Positions 44,254 to 56,244 of a stretch of 64,000 nucleotides of DNA are shown one piece after another. Under the pieces are notes generated by a model. That model was given only the letters and a program-made list of their open reading frames with translations. It made no database searches and was not told the DNA's origin. The position numbers and the translations under genes are program-made. The stretch's first letter is position 1. Each line of letters opens with the position of its first letter. Source of the stretch: Symsagittifera roscoffensis. Its lineage: Eukaryota > Xenacoelomorpha > Acoela > Convolutidae. The DNA lies in assembly GCF_963678635.1 (NCBI RefSeq), contig NC_087063.1, positions 55,765,504-55,829,503 on the forward strand. The letters are read 5' to 3'.

Positions 44254-46437
44254 TCAGACTTCAAAGGAACGTCTCCTAAGCTGTTTTGGCCGGAGACTCT
44301 GATATACTTTTTGCCAGGAGCCGAACTAAACCAGATGTTAACTCTAGTGGTGGCAATAAAGTCGGAGATGCCCTGTGAGCCTGAGCTGCTATTGTTTGCA
44401 GGAATGAATGATCATCTGCACGCGGCTGGACTTCTTGAGCAGCTGAAGGGCAATGAACCAACACCGAGGAGGATATGGGAAGCCATTCAGACGTCGTTTG
44501 CGGCGATAAATGAGGTGCAAGAGAATGTTGTCTCGAGATTCGGCTCCAAGACTAAGGTGGTGTTCACTACATCCCCTGGATACGCGAATATGCCACCCGC
44601 CCTACAATTCGTGTACGCGGTCTTGATCCTGATAGCAGAGGGAAACGAATGGCGAATTCTAATGGCAGCCCCCAATCGGGAATTGGAGCCATCGAACCTG
44701 AGGCTCCGCAAGTCAGAATTGGCAGCGGCATGGGCGGACGTATCTCATGCACTGAGGGGCTTTTATGGATTAGCCGACATCCTGATCGTATTGGACGAGG
44801 TGCTCTTGCTAGAGATATCGAACTTTGCCAGGCAACTTAAGTTCAGCCCAGTCATCGGGGACGATCACCCGGCGATAAACCAATTGACGGCCAGCTTGTG
44901 GTTTCGGACCATGGAGGTGACGATCACAGGTTCCACCGGCAAGTCTAGAGGTCTGAGCAACGAGAGAAGAAATGTGGCCGAAACGGAGAAACAATTAGAG
45001 TCGATGGCATATCGTCTGACGCAAGAGAATGGCTGGTGGCCATTTTTGACACCAAGGCTGGAGAACGCCACGAATAAGACGAGGGAGGATGCACCACCCC
45101 TCGTGAAACAAGTCTGGAGTTTTCTGGAGAAACAACTGGAGCTGGCCGAAGGAAGAGAGATGACGGTGGCTAGATTTGTCTCGGCAGCCAATAAAGTGAC
45201 GATTGGAGGGTTCTGGAGAGAACACGCAGAGGGTGAGCTGAGGGCTAGAAGGGATCATGAGATTCTTAAGTTCTTGAGTCCTTGCTGGGGGAAAGAATTC
45301 ATGGCGGAAATGTTCGGCACCAAAGCGACTCTCTTTGGAGCCTTCGTGCAGGAGATACTGGGCATGCCCATCAGCCTGCTCTTGGCTTTATATCTGGTCT
45401 ACCCCAGATACTTGTTCAACATGGGCCCAGCGTACATGTTTAGTCGAGGAGTAGAGACACTTCGGGTTGATGGGTATCTGGCACTAGTGCTCTTAACCCA
45501 TGGGGAACTGGTGTCATTTCATCGATTGATGAAATATGGGGAGCCCTTGTCAATGGGAAAGGTCCACTCGAGTATCGACACCTATTCCTACAAGTGTGCC
45601 GCGGGGTTAAAAACGCTGTTAGTGTAATACCTCATGATGCAGAACCGGCACATGACAGGTGAAGAGAAGAACCCAAAATCGAGAGAAGAGTGGAAGAAGA
45701 TGAATGGAGGCATGCCTCTGTTGACGGACCTGTGCCTGGCAATGAGGTCGGACCCGATGGGGATAATCCGGGGTCTAGAGGAGGTGGTAACCTGCATTTA
45801 CGGTCCAGCAGTGACGTACGCATTTCCAGATCCCCTGGTGACAACGTATCGTTACTCTGGAACGCACTTGAGTCTTATCAGCGTACTGGATGGGACGGCT
45901 CTCAATTGGTGTCAGCAGGAGGTGCTCAGGGCACAAATGAGCAATACGGTACTCTTTGGAAAAGTGAAAGATGCCGAGTTGATAGTGTACAACTTCAGGG
46001 GACATCTGCAATGTAGAATGGTAGGCAAACGCGAGGGCCCCATCGAGACATATCCCAAGTTCTGGAACTTGAACCCACTGACAGCAGACGGACGGGAGAT
46101 CTTGAGGATTCCTGCTTGGAAGGACAGCTTTGCACTGGTTAAGAGGGAGCTGGAGGCCATAATGGAGAAAGAAATCCTGCCAGCCACCATGCCTGAGTTC
46201 CCGATAGTCAGGAGGATGACCTTGGGAATGAACAGTCCCTTAGTAGTTCCATCCATAATTGCGAGGATGACAACGGAGGAAATGCAGAAAGACTTCACTG
46301 ATGGCTGGGACCCCCTGTTCGTCGGCTACACGGCGGCGGTTTATTTCCACACTAGCGAGGCGAAGATAAATTCGTGGACGACGCAAGCAAAAAAGATGAG
46401 AGGCTCGCAGCCCCCCTCGAGGTGCGAAAGGTCTTGA
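44254..46437 (+). pseudogene. Copy C ORF3, second SGNH-like domain and following region
   Basis: Same frame as the previous piece. It contains LPGAELNQML, LLFAGMNDH and the GDDHPAIN block, and includes the 443 bp that copy A lacks. TAA at 45625-45627 replaces CAA (Gln) of A; reading continues in frame to 46437, where a few bases are lost near 46422 (CCCCCCTCGAGG against CCCCCGGATATGAGG). Confidence 0.82.
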
Positions 46438-48094
46438 GAGCTCTTGAGCAGGAGGGACTTGAGAACATGCTACCAGTATAGGATGATGGCAGGATGATCA
46501 TGAAGGAGGGGCATATTGCATTGGCGGACGACATGAAATTCGCGACACGAAAGTATAGGGCACCCTATGGCTTAGAACAGGTGGAAATGAGACAGGAGGG
46601 AAAAGAACTGGATGCAGCAGGTCAACTGTATGTGGCCCTGACGGAGTACAAGAGATTGGACCCGGCGACACCATCACCACTGTCAGTAGATACACCTGGA
46701 GACAAGAGTGGTGGACCCGTGGAAGACCGGTTCAAAAGAATTCTCGAGAGAAGAAGAGCTGAGTCAGAAGAAGAGAGTATGGATGAAACTCTCAGCGAAG
46801 CCGGCGAGGACATGGAAGTGGGGAATACGCCTGAACCAAGACCATCAGGGGAGGAGCTCACCACTCAAGAGCTGTTGAAAGACTTGAGCGAGGAGAATTG
46901 GGCAGACACTGCCACTCCACCTCTGACCCCGTCTCCCCGGAAGAATCTGGAATTGCCATTGGCGAGCGAGACCTCCAATATGGGGATGATACTCTTGATT
47001 TCGGAGGAAAGGGAAAAGAATACGTTCGAAGGAAATAAGGACATGTTCCTGGGGACTCTGGAGGACGACGCTTGGCAAAAGCTCTTGAAGGAATTCAATC
47101 AAGAAGTGGGCAGCGAGACGACGCTGGACAAATTCAAGGATGAACTGTGGGACACAGTTGTGAAGTTTGGAGAACCGCTTCTGATGGGGACGGGCCTGGA
47201 TGAGAAGGCGAGAAAGGAGCTGCTGAACAAGCTGATAGAGCTGAGGAAGTCACGATCAAAGACTAGAGACGAAAAATGTGAAGACAGCTCTACTCTGAAA
47301 CAAAAAACTGTAGATAAAATAGTTGATGATATAAAAGGGGATAAGGTTGGGACTAGTAATATGATTAAAAGTACTAATATCCTTAAGGCTCGAGCAGGGG
47401 GAGGCAAGAGTTGGAAGGGTTGGAGGTAGACAGAGAGGTCGAATCAGTGATGATAACCACAACACCCTCAAGCAGAGATGTGAAGACTCGCAAGAGGAAG
47501 AGAGAAGTAGAGGGATTGAGTAGTCTTTCAGTGGATGCTGTCTCGGAAGGAAACTTGAGAGAGACGGCGCCCATGGTTTTGGCTCGATGCAAGACGGCGG
47601 CATACAAGAGCAACACGGAGCTCAGAAGACCACTCGAAGTAGAGAGGGAAATAGAGGCTTCCACCAGTTCGACATCGGAGGAAGACTTCAAGCCCCAGAA
47701 GATAAACGTGAAGAGAGGTTCAACGAACGGACAGACATGGGAAGTGGATGTCGGCAAGGAATGGGTCTCGAAGGGACACCAGGCCACGGGGAAGCAAGTG
47801 ACGAGTGATCCACTGGAGAGGAACAAGACGAGGAACACCTCCCGGCCATGGTGGGTGGCCCTCGAGACATTGAAGGAAATGGAAGACTGCTTGAAGAAGT
47901 TGGACAGTGGAGTAGCTCGCAAACGACGCAATTGGGCCACCCAGCAAAAGGCTGAGGTTAACAAGATAGAATTGGCAAACCAGCTGAAGAGGTCCTGGCA
48001 GAACTTATTGAAGGATCATTTTGAAGAGGCAATGAGGACACCCTCATCAGCACCGCCATTGATGGCGAATCCCTTCGTTAGAACCGCAGGATAA
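46438..48094 (+). pseudogene. Copy C ORF3, central disordered region with NLS-like patch
   Basis: Resumes ORF3 after the frame break. TAG at 46480-46482 replaces a Trp codon; one base is missing from a G-run near 47397; TAA 48092-48094 replaces Gln. Between these lie the acidic Pro/Ser-rich stretch and the KTRKRKRE patch. Sequence otherwise follows A and B closely. Confidence 0.8.
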
Positions 48095-49243
48095 TTGATG
48101 TTCACCTGGAGTCTGGTGGGAATAGAGTTGGAGACACTGACCTCGTATGACAGGTTGAAGTTGGGAAGCAAGAAGCTAGAAGTGTATCAAGCACTGATGC
48201 AACACGTGGCCAGGGATAATTCTGGCTTGAGCCTGGCTAGGAGGAAGGTTAGGGTTAGGGTTAGGGTTAGGGTTAGGGTTAGGGTTAGGGTTAGGGTTAG
48301 GGTTAGGGTTAGGGTTAGGGTTAGGGTTAGGGTTAGGGTTAGGGTTAGGGTTAGGGTTAGGGTTAGGGTTAGGGATACCACATGTTTCTTCAGACGGATA
48401 ATGTCAATGATGTCTGATAGCACCATCTTGGCGTGCTACCAAAGAGCAAGCGGAAGTAAAACCGTGGAAAAGAGAGTCTCAACGATCATCTTAAACGTAT
48501 ATCAGAGTACTGGAATAGAAAAGGAAGATGGTTCCAGACTATCCCTAGAGAACCACAGAAAGCTGGAGGAGGTACGGAGGTTTTACAATAAGAAGTTCGA
48601 AGAAGAACATGATGTTCACCGTAACCTGGCCTCGCCAGAGCAGTACTCGAGACTTAGTGAGAAGGGGGAATACCAATACGTGTCGGGAGTGATGGGGATA
48701 GCCTACAACCCCTTCTTAGACTCAGAAACTTGAGGTGCTCACAGGAACCACGAGGTAGCGGAGCTACTGAAGTTTTGGACAGAAAGAATAGTGGAAATAG
48801 ACGCGGTGGAGAAAGAGAGGCCGAGCCTGGGCCTGATTCTTGAGAAAACACCAGAGGTGGTGAGCATACCGCGCTCGAACAAGAGAGTTGAAGTGAACAT
48901 GGGTGATGGCAATGGCTTGTTGATCACGAACTTGGGAGTGGTATGGAAGTTACTAAGACCCTCCTGGTGCCCACAACCCCACGCGAGTCTGATCGAAGAA
49001 ACCACCGAGCGAGTGAGGTTAGCACCAACGGAAGATGAAGATTTGGCAAAGTTGAGTGTGGTGCACAAACTAATCTTACCTCAGATGCAGGAGTCAGGCG
49101 AAAAGACGAACAATCTCTATGAACAGCTGAAGGCTTGGGAGGAGATCGTGATTAGCTCCGATGATGAAGAAGAACTGTTGAGACAGTTTGCCGTATCTAG
49201 TACTTCAGGGTACGGCACCTCCAAGGCGAAGAGTGCGAAATGA
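48095..49243 (+). pseudogene. Copy C ORF3, C-terminal part with telomeric insert and large deletion
   Basis: In frame after the TAA. It contains the 126-bp (GTTAGG)21 insertion, which keeps the frame and would encode 21 Val-Arg pairs. TGA at 48731-48733 replaces Gly. Near 49114 about 1.5 kb present in A (about 11970-13465) is missing, removing both Cys clusters. The SUMO-interaction-like C-terminus (EEIVISSDDEEE) remains, ending TGA 49241-49243. Confidence 0.82.
48248..48374 (+). repeat. Interstitial telomeric repeat, (GTTAGG)21 = (TTAGGG)n
   Basis: Twenty-one perfect GTTAGG units (126 bp) plus a shared G, lying between GGAAG and GATACCACA. Copy A has GGAAG directly followed by GATGCCACA, so the insertion removed nothing visible. 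The G-rich strand is the sense strand. The units show no divergence, which suggests recent addition. Confidence 0.97.
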
Positions 49244-49662
49244 GCGGATGGTTCGAAGAGATCTTGAGTCTTGAGAGGGAAGGGGAGCTTGAGTGTGGAT
49301 CCGGGTGAAACCTGGGTTCACGAAAAAGAAATTTTAACGAATCAGATATTGTTATTAATATGCTATATTTACCATATAAATCAAAATGCTGCATGACAAT
49401 TTCCTGATTGAATGGGACAAAAGAAGTTTTAAATAATCGGCTTGAAAAGCGAGAATTCAAGGGTGCAGGTGTGTGCAGATTTGATTGCTGTTTAGCGATA
49501 GTGTGAAAATTTTACATGGCCGTGAATTTTGGGGTGTAGATAAGCTTAAGTCTGGTGCAAACTTCTGTAAATGACCACTGGCACTGTACCTTGAGCAACA
49601 CTCGGTTTTCTGGGACTCACTGGCCACAGATGAGGACATCGATCTTGAGTCCGGGGAGTATG
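49244..49662 (+). other. Copy C 3' untranslated region
   Basis: Collinear with 13593-14022 of A apart from a small deletion near 49623. It ends in GAGTCCGGGGAGTATG next to the LTR. No ORF. Confidence 0.6.
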
Positions 49663-50546
49663 TGCCAGTCGGTCATATTTGGAAGTTTGACCTTGAGAAA
49701 AACAAGAACGCTTAATTTTGGAGTGAAACTAGTTTTTTCAAAAATTCGAATGGAGCCTGCCATGCACGATTTTCTCGCGATAACTGAAAACCGAAAAAGA
49801 GAAATCAGAACGATCGAGTAACAATCGCGGGAAAGTTGCCAGATAAAGCAGTAGGAAATTGCTATTCGCAATTTCCGTCACAATAAAACTAGAGTAGAGC
49901 TGTCCTATCTGAAACAGAAGGAAGCGTATTCCCGAGAACTGGACTATTATTCAAACTGGACTAGAGTGAACCTTCGATGGAAAGGTGGACAGCTTGAGTG
50001 TCCCAATGGTTCACGAGAAACTATACTCTAGAGTTCAAACTTGTTCCTGTTATTGAAACTGATAAACATTAAACTCATTTAGTTATATTATTTAATTCTC
50101 GAGTTGCTTACCAACATAATTACTCCCAGTTCTTGAGCGTGCTACGATGTGAGTACCCAATTTAAATTTCTAGAGTGTGTTTTATGATTGTTATGTTGAG
50201 GTAAGGCGAGTTTTAGGTTGATCCATCTGAAATGGATCAAAGTTCCACTGTCTAATAAAAAGTAACTTAACGGATTGTTCCGATCCGGTTTTTAACGGCG
50301 TTCATGTATTTTGGGTATCTAGAGACCTAAGTATGGGGACATTCTTATTTCTAGAGTGGGGGGATTTTTTGGTAGTAGCCTTTTAGCTGTAACTTGTCGT
50401 AGTCTCATGTCACAAGCGAACCGAATTGGCTCCGACTGATTTGAGGTAGAAAAACACAAGAGATAGTGTCCCTGACTCTTGAGCCAATGGTTATAGTGCC
50501 TATTTTTCTTAAGCCTCATGTGTGACTACCGTAGACGAATGTTACA
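49663..50546 (+). repeat. Copy C 3' LTR (884 bp)
   Basis: TGCCAGTCGG to GAATGTTACA, collinear with LTR A. AATAAA at 50254-50259; donor-like GAGGTAAGG with GT at 50201. Eleven CTNGAG words counted by eye, against fewer than two expected by chance. Confidence 0.92.
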
Positions 50547-51641
50547 TGTGCGAAACAATAAAAATTACGTGTCGTTCATGTCCAAATCGGAATTTTACGA
50601 ATTAGCACGTCAGTAAAAACTAACCCTTCCCGATTTGTCCAATCGTTCAAATAACGTCGCTAATTCATTAAAACCATCAATCTTCCTGTTCTTTTTTTTA
50701 ATCGATAAAAATTTGATTGGGAAACTGCATTTGTGACATTTGACCAGAATGGACAAAAATGCAAACGCAGCAATTTCGAGTTTTTGGCAGTGAACCTTCC
50801 GAATTGGCAATTTTGAAGGAATAGGAGCGTTATTCGAACGATTGGACAAATTGAGAAGGCTGAAGGATTTGGAAATTCCTTAATTTCAAAATCGAATTGA
50901 TGACGCAACAATTCTAAGAAACGTCAAAAACGGCCATTTTAGAAAAAAGTCGAAGAAAAACACAACAACGATAGTTGCGACGACGACAACAACAAGAAAA
51001 TTGAGAATCAGAATCTGAGAAAAGCAGAAGTAGCAGAGAACGCTCCGAGTTGCAACTATTCTGTCGCTACAATAGTTGCAAGGCCGTTGCGAACAACGGT
51101 GAAGGGTGGAAAATCAGCCTTCCGGAAGGAGAATAAGAGCCTTATTTCCCCGGATTCAAGAATTCGAAGGGGTCTCGGGACTGGAACTGATAGTGTTTTA
51201 TATAAATTTTTAGCTTCCCTATTATGTCCTGAATTGAATTTAATTAACATCTGAATTCATTCAACTAAGATGAGAAGCTAGGAGTTGGGGGAAAGGGTTG
51301 ATCCATCTTCGATGGAGATGATGATTTTTATCTACTGAACAAAAACAATAACAATTCAATAAATAGTTGTAGCCTGTTTTTAGGAGTGACCTCGTGGTCT
51401 GGGGATACTGATACCCAGCCATGAGCTCACTATTTTTGCATGTAATTAAGTTAATTTGAGTGTTTTGACCGAAGCCGAAAGCAGTAACGTTTTTTGTCGA
51501 CCCGATGTTAGAAAGACCACCGAAAGTACTGGCTTGGTAGAGACGGTTAAAAGCATGCAAAGCTCTGTTTAGACGTTGGCCAGTCGTCTTAGGACTCGTT
51601 TTTATTTTCCGTCGATATGTATCTTCCGGGCGAATTTTACA
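50547..51641 (+). repeat. Probable 5' LTR of divergent element D (left end uncertain)
   Basis: The right end is supported: TTTTACA at 51641 is followed by TAGATGTTTTTA and the same PBS as in B. A GTTGATCCATCT block (51297-51308) matches the GTTGATCCATCT in LTRs A, B and C. No second copy of this LTR is in the window, so the left boundary is a guess; part of 50547-50700 may be flanking DNA. No ORF is credible here. Confidence 0.4.
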
Positions 51642-52180
51642 TAGATGTTTTTATGGCGCTCCTGGGTGTTATTCTTTTTTAACATCATGACCGGCAGAAC
51701 CGTTAACGAGCACTCCGCGCCGAGCGGATGCTCACATTAACGCCCTTAATAGGCCTAAACTGCTGCGGCTGAAAGGTAGTTCGGAACGTGGAAGCCTTCC
51801 GGATTACCGTGAATAGCTTTTTAACCTAGTTAAGACCGAAAATTCACGAATCAAGAAGGGTGGGGGGATCGGCCATCCCCTCGTTCCCTGAGAGGTTTGT
51901 GACCAAAAACACTTAAAGATATATATAAAACCAAACAAAAAGTAGTATAGTACCCAAGAAAAACAAAAAACATAAAAAATAACAGAAAAAAAACCAAAAA
52001 CAGTAAAAAAGTATAAAAAAATTAGTAGAAATCATCCCCCCAGACAAGATGTGATCCAACTCTCCCGTTTGTTGTTGATAGATATATTGTTGTTACAGGC
52101 ATTTATATCAGTCAGGATTGTTATGATCAATTTTGTAGCCCGTTTGTGAGGCTTGTACTGTAGGATTATTTGAGCATTTA
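51642..52180 (+). other. Element D leader with primer binding site
   Basis: PBS candidate TGGCGCTCCTGGGTG at 51654-51668, identical to B. Further on, GGAACGTGGAAGCCTTCCGG (51788-51807) parallels the B leader (sense GGAACGTGCAAACCTTCCGG). An A-rich tract of CAAAAACC-type words (51900-52020) is followed by GATGTGATCCAAC, again as in B. No gene. Confidence 0.6.
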
Positions 52181-52194
52181 AGCACGTTAATGAT

Positions 52195-53835
52195 AAATTG
52201 CGCTCAATCCGGAGGGGTCAGCTGATTTGCGCTCAATTCGGAAGGGTCTTAGGAGAAGACTGATCCGGCAAGCACTACAAGGAGCAATTACAGGGGGCTC
52301 AACGACAACAACAATCGACTGTTGGGTTTCGTTAACAAGTTTTGTATCCCTTTTGGTACAAAAATTAAGATAGTAATCTGTGGGGGGCTCGACAGTGCTG
52401 CACTGTGGTGACCCTTCACCGAACTGCGAATATCCGAGTTAAGCACCTTAATTAGGATACCAAACAAACCCGGAGGGGTATTTTATTACTAATATTATTA
52501 CTTATATAGCCTATATTAATACTCCTATATCGTTTTTCAGTGAAAAACACAGAAAGCAGACCGGTTTTAGGGTCAAAATAGCGATATTTTGATCCCCCCA
52601 CAAGTCGCGATTTTTGAGATATCGATATTTTTGAAACGGAAAAACCGCTAAAGTAGTGTGTTACATCGTAACTGCACTACCGTAACAGATAGAACCGGTA
52701 AGTTTAGTTCGTAAGTGGTTGGAACTATTTTGAAACAAAAAACCGAATTTTCGTGATTTTGGAGAAAACGAAACACTATAAATTCAGAAAATTTTTTAAA
52801 ATTTTTGAGTTAGAACAGTAAAAATAGTTGTTCGGACAACGTCCACTTGTGAATCTACAAGTTTTAAAACCCGCTACCCGAAAAAATTCCTGGTTGCAGA
52901 GAAATCGAACTTAACGTGTTTGATTTGGTGGATTCATCAATCCGGAGGGGTACAGGTAGCATAGTTTTCCGAAAATTTTTTCAACTAAAGCTTTTTAGAT
53001 CGGGTTTTTTGCATTGAAATAGAAAAGTGTAGGCCTTGTGAGCTGGGATAAATAATTTTCAGGTCGAAAAGAACAGAATTGTGGAAAAAGTTAGGCGGAA
53101 CCTATAAGAGACAAAATTTTTGGTTAATAACTTTGGAACTACTAGACATATCGAGTTGATCTTGGTGTCAATAGATCAGAAATTAACTAAAATTACTGAT
53201 AGGGACAAAAGTTTTTCAAAAAAATAAGCGTGAAAATTTTTTGAGATTGTTTTTAGCAAATTCACCAATTTGGGAGGGTAGACCCTTCACGTTTTATAAA
53301 TTTTGTTTAGAAAAGCCCTTACACCCCTACCAAAAGGTAATAGCGGATGAATAAAGTATTTTCAGGCTGTTCTAGAAGAAAAGGGAAGGCTAAAGGCACA
53401 GGAAAACCTTAATCGAGCCGAAGTTAGACTAGCGATAAGACCCTTCACCGTTAGCGTGAATTGTCAAATAAGAGGCTTAACTTCAATCCAGAAGGGTCTA
53501 GGATAGCATCACATACCCTTCCTAGTTAATTGAAAAAGCAAAATTGCATCGGAGAACGTATTAGGAGGGGTATAGGTTGAAAGAAGGAAATCTCCGAAAA
53601 GCTACTTTTACAAACCAGAGGGCTCCCAATCCGGAGGGGTCAAAAAAAAATTTTTTTTCTTCAAATTAGGAGGGGTCCGAATCCGGAGGGGTCTTATATT
53701 TGCTAATTCGGAGGGGTCCCAATCCGGAGGGGTCTTATATTTACTAACTCAGAGGGGTCCCAATCCGGAGGGGTCTAAATTTTGCTAATCCGGAAGGGTC
53801 CTATTTTTGCCAATCCGGAGGGGTATTATTTTATT
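52195..53835 (+). repeat. Dispersed AATCCGGAGGGGTC motif array in the D leader
   Basis: At least 15 matches to AATCCGGAGGGGT(C) or one-to-three-base variants, for example near 52209, 52239, 52470, 52941, 53488, 53563, 53630, 53666, 53681, 53706, 53722, 53747, 53762, 53788 and 53812. Spacing is hundreds of bp at first and 15-27 bp at the end. All are in the sense orientation. This occupies the place of the minisatellite in B. Confidence 0.85.
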
Positions 53836-54605
53836 AAAGGACTTAGATAAACGGAAGAAAGACTAAAGTGAGAGGTATTAGGTTATTAGCAGACAGGCTA
53901 GGAATCAGTGACTGCACTGGTATCTTGCCTTTCAATAAAAACCAGACCAAAACAAAACAGGTCCGAACTCCTCGGATATTCGCGACACTAAGTCTAAACT
54001 AAAAAGAGCGTAATTCATTGATGTGGATTGAAACCCAATACGTTTTTGTGAAAAGTGACTGCCCTGAGGATTGTAGTAGGTCTAGCTCGGGCAGTCCGAA
54101 GGCAGATAGGTAACGCAGTACTCGGTGGGTGCAATAGACGCCCACTTGAGAAAATTACTGCCTTCAAATTTTGTCTGTTTGGTGCAGCACCGAGCAGGGA
54201 AAGCTTTTTCTTTAAAAGACGAGTTCGACTATTGTACTGCGACCGACTAAAAGTACAATACACATACGTTTTTTTATAGAGATATTCATCTTCTGTCATT
54301 ATATATTTTTTTGTTTTTGATTTTAAATCAACATAAACTGTGCTTGATTGGGTAGTGAGTACACTATCTTTTAAATTGACTGATAACATCATGTTGTGCT
54401 AGTTCTCAAATCTTACGACCGATAATCGGTTAGTGTGAATAAATTATGTACAAACTGTACTCTGATAACATACAGGGATTCGTGGTCACTATTTTATAGA
54501 ATCTTGTGAAATTTATTGTGTTGTGTCAAAATTATTGGTAGTCAAACTATATGGTCACTAGCAATCGAATTAAGTGTATAGGCATTAAGAAGTGACAAAT
54601 TGAGA
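53836..54605 (+). other. Element D leader, gag-proximal part
   Basis: No supported gene. It contains a GC-richer stretch (54055-54210, for example GTGCAGCACCGAGCAGGG) that I could not fold into a tRNA or match to anything, then AT-rich sequence up to the gag ATG. Confidence 0.35.
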
Positions 54606-55565
54606 ATGAGTCTAGACAAGTCAAGGATACCTAAACGAGGTAATAGCTCTAGAAAATTCATAACTAAAAAGCAAAGAAAAACGATGGCCGATCCTTTTGT
54701 GGATTGGATCAAACGAGCCCGGACAGACAAAGGGGAGACGGTTTCAGGCAGAATGGTTGAAAGCAGAAGTCAGAAGACCTCAGAAGAGAAAAAAGAAATG
54801 TTGGTAGTGGAGATCAATACAGACCAGGTCATGAATGATAACCAGGAAGTACATGGACTGGAAGGGAGAGGCAGAAGGCTGGCGAGTGAATCTACTCCGG
54901 TAGAACAAGGCCATGATTTTGCCACTTCCAGCGGGACATTAGATCGAGAGGAGATGTCGGACCTGTCCGACATCTCAACTGAAATAGCGGCAACTAGAAG
55001 ATCTCCAACATACAACACTATGATGGCAGGCGGGACTGAGAAACAAACAACGTCATCATCATTCTCAGAAAGAATGAGGAACACCTTAGGAAACATCTTT
55101 CCATTCACCATGGGAGGGGGCACATGAAATGAAGGTGAATCCCAGGAGGAGGAGGACGACGAAGAAGAGCAAGTGGACTTTGGGTCTCAAGTCAGCCTCA
55201 ATAGTTCGACCCAGGAGAATGAGGCATACGTCGAAAGAGAGACTGGAACCATGGACAAATTTGGTGTGGTGAGAACGATAAGCAAAGAGGTAAACACACC
55301 GGGCCAGTCGAGGGGCTTCGCGATTATGACAAATTCAGAGCCGCAACATGGGGAGAGTATAAACAGAGGGCTAGGCAACGCATTGGCGGATCCTGAGGTT
55401 GATAATGAAAAGACGTCGAGGCAGAGAGTCAAGGCCCGAATCTCGACCAGCACGAAGCTACCTAGGACCGACAGGGTTACACCGCCACTAGTGACGCCAC
55501 TCGTGGATAACGGGGCAGCACTAGAAGAAGCCTTTAATAGTGGACAATTAAGGAGAACAAAATGA
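54606..55565 (+). pseudogene. gag: Element D gag, N-terminal part
   Basis: ATG at 54606 (MSLDKSRIP follows MR-like start as in B's MRRSRVP). Basic then acidic low-complexity sequence, as at the B gag N-terminus. TGA at 55125-55127 interrupts, but the frame continues (GESQEEEDDEEE) to TGA 55563-55565. No domain beyond its position and composition supports the call. Confidence 0.65.
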
Positions 55566-56244
55566 ACAGATGTCCATAAGAATGAGTGAACTAGAAAGAG
55601 CAGTTCACATTGAAAGAGAAAGTCTGCGGGAAGAAATAAATCGCAATAGACAAGAAGCTGGTAGGAGCAAAAAACGCTTGAAAGAGAGAACGGACGAGCA
55701 TATAGCGAAGAACTCAGCAAGAGCAGTCTCTTGGGACTCTTGACACAAAGATAGACGCGATGATGGAGAGGCGAACTCAGGCTATCATGGATAGGTTGGA
55801 CGGGCTACTAAGCAGCAAGAGTGGACTAAAATAAGGGTAACCGAACTCGGGAGGTCCCAGCAGGGAGCCGAAGGTGAACTTCAACGACCATCAAAAGAGG
55901 AGGACATATGGATCCACTAGAGGCAGGGGCAGTTCATCAGGCTATGCCACAAGGGATAATAGAACATGGGGCCCGAATAGTAGAGCAAGATCAACGGGGA
56001 ACAGACAGACCTCTAATGAACGACCAACGCAAGGCACACATGCGACTGGGAGAAGTGATTCCGGTAACAGAGGACATGCGAGCCCTGGGAGGAGTCATGT
56101 GGGCCAAGGGGGAAACACTCACGGCGATTCGGATTGCAGGGATGCACCGCATACAGAGCCTTTGACAAGGTGTGAGGACACTCAGGTGGGACACTCAATG
56201 GATGCTACGGCAATGGCCACAGCCTTTGAGCCATAAACAGGTCT
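55566..56244 (+). pseudogene. gag: Element D gag, degraded coiled-coil and linker
   Basis: Several short open stretches in different frames: MSELERAVHIERESLREEI (55580-55740, coiled coil) and a Gly/Arg/Ser-rich stretch (55874-56236, RTYGSTRGRGSSSG). They lie where B gag has its coiled coil and linker. Indels prevent a continuous reading. Confidence 0.55.

Noticed and set aside
54055-54210. Possible tRNA or SINE head in the D leader
   Set aside because: GC-richer and with some B-box-like letters, but I could not form a cloverleaf or find A/B boxes at proper spacing.
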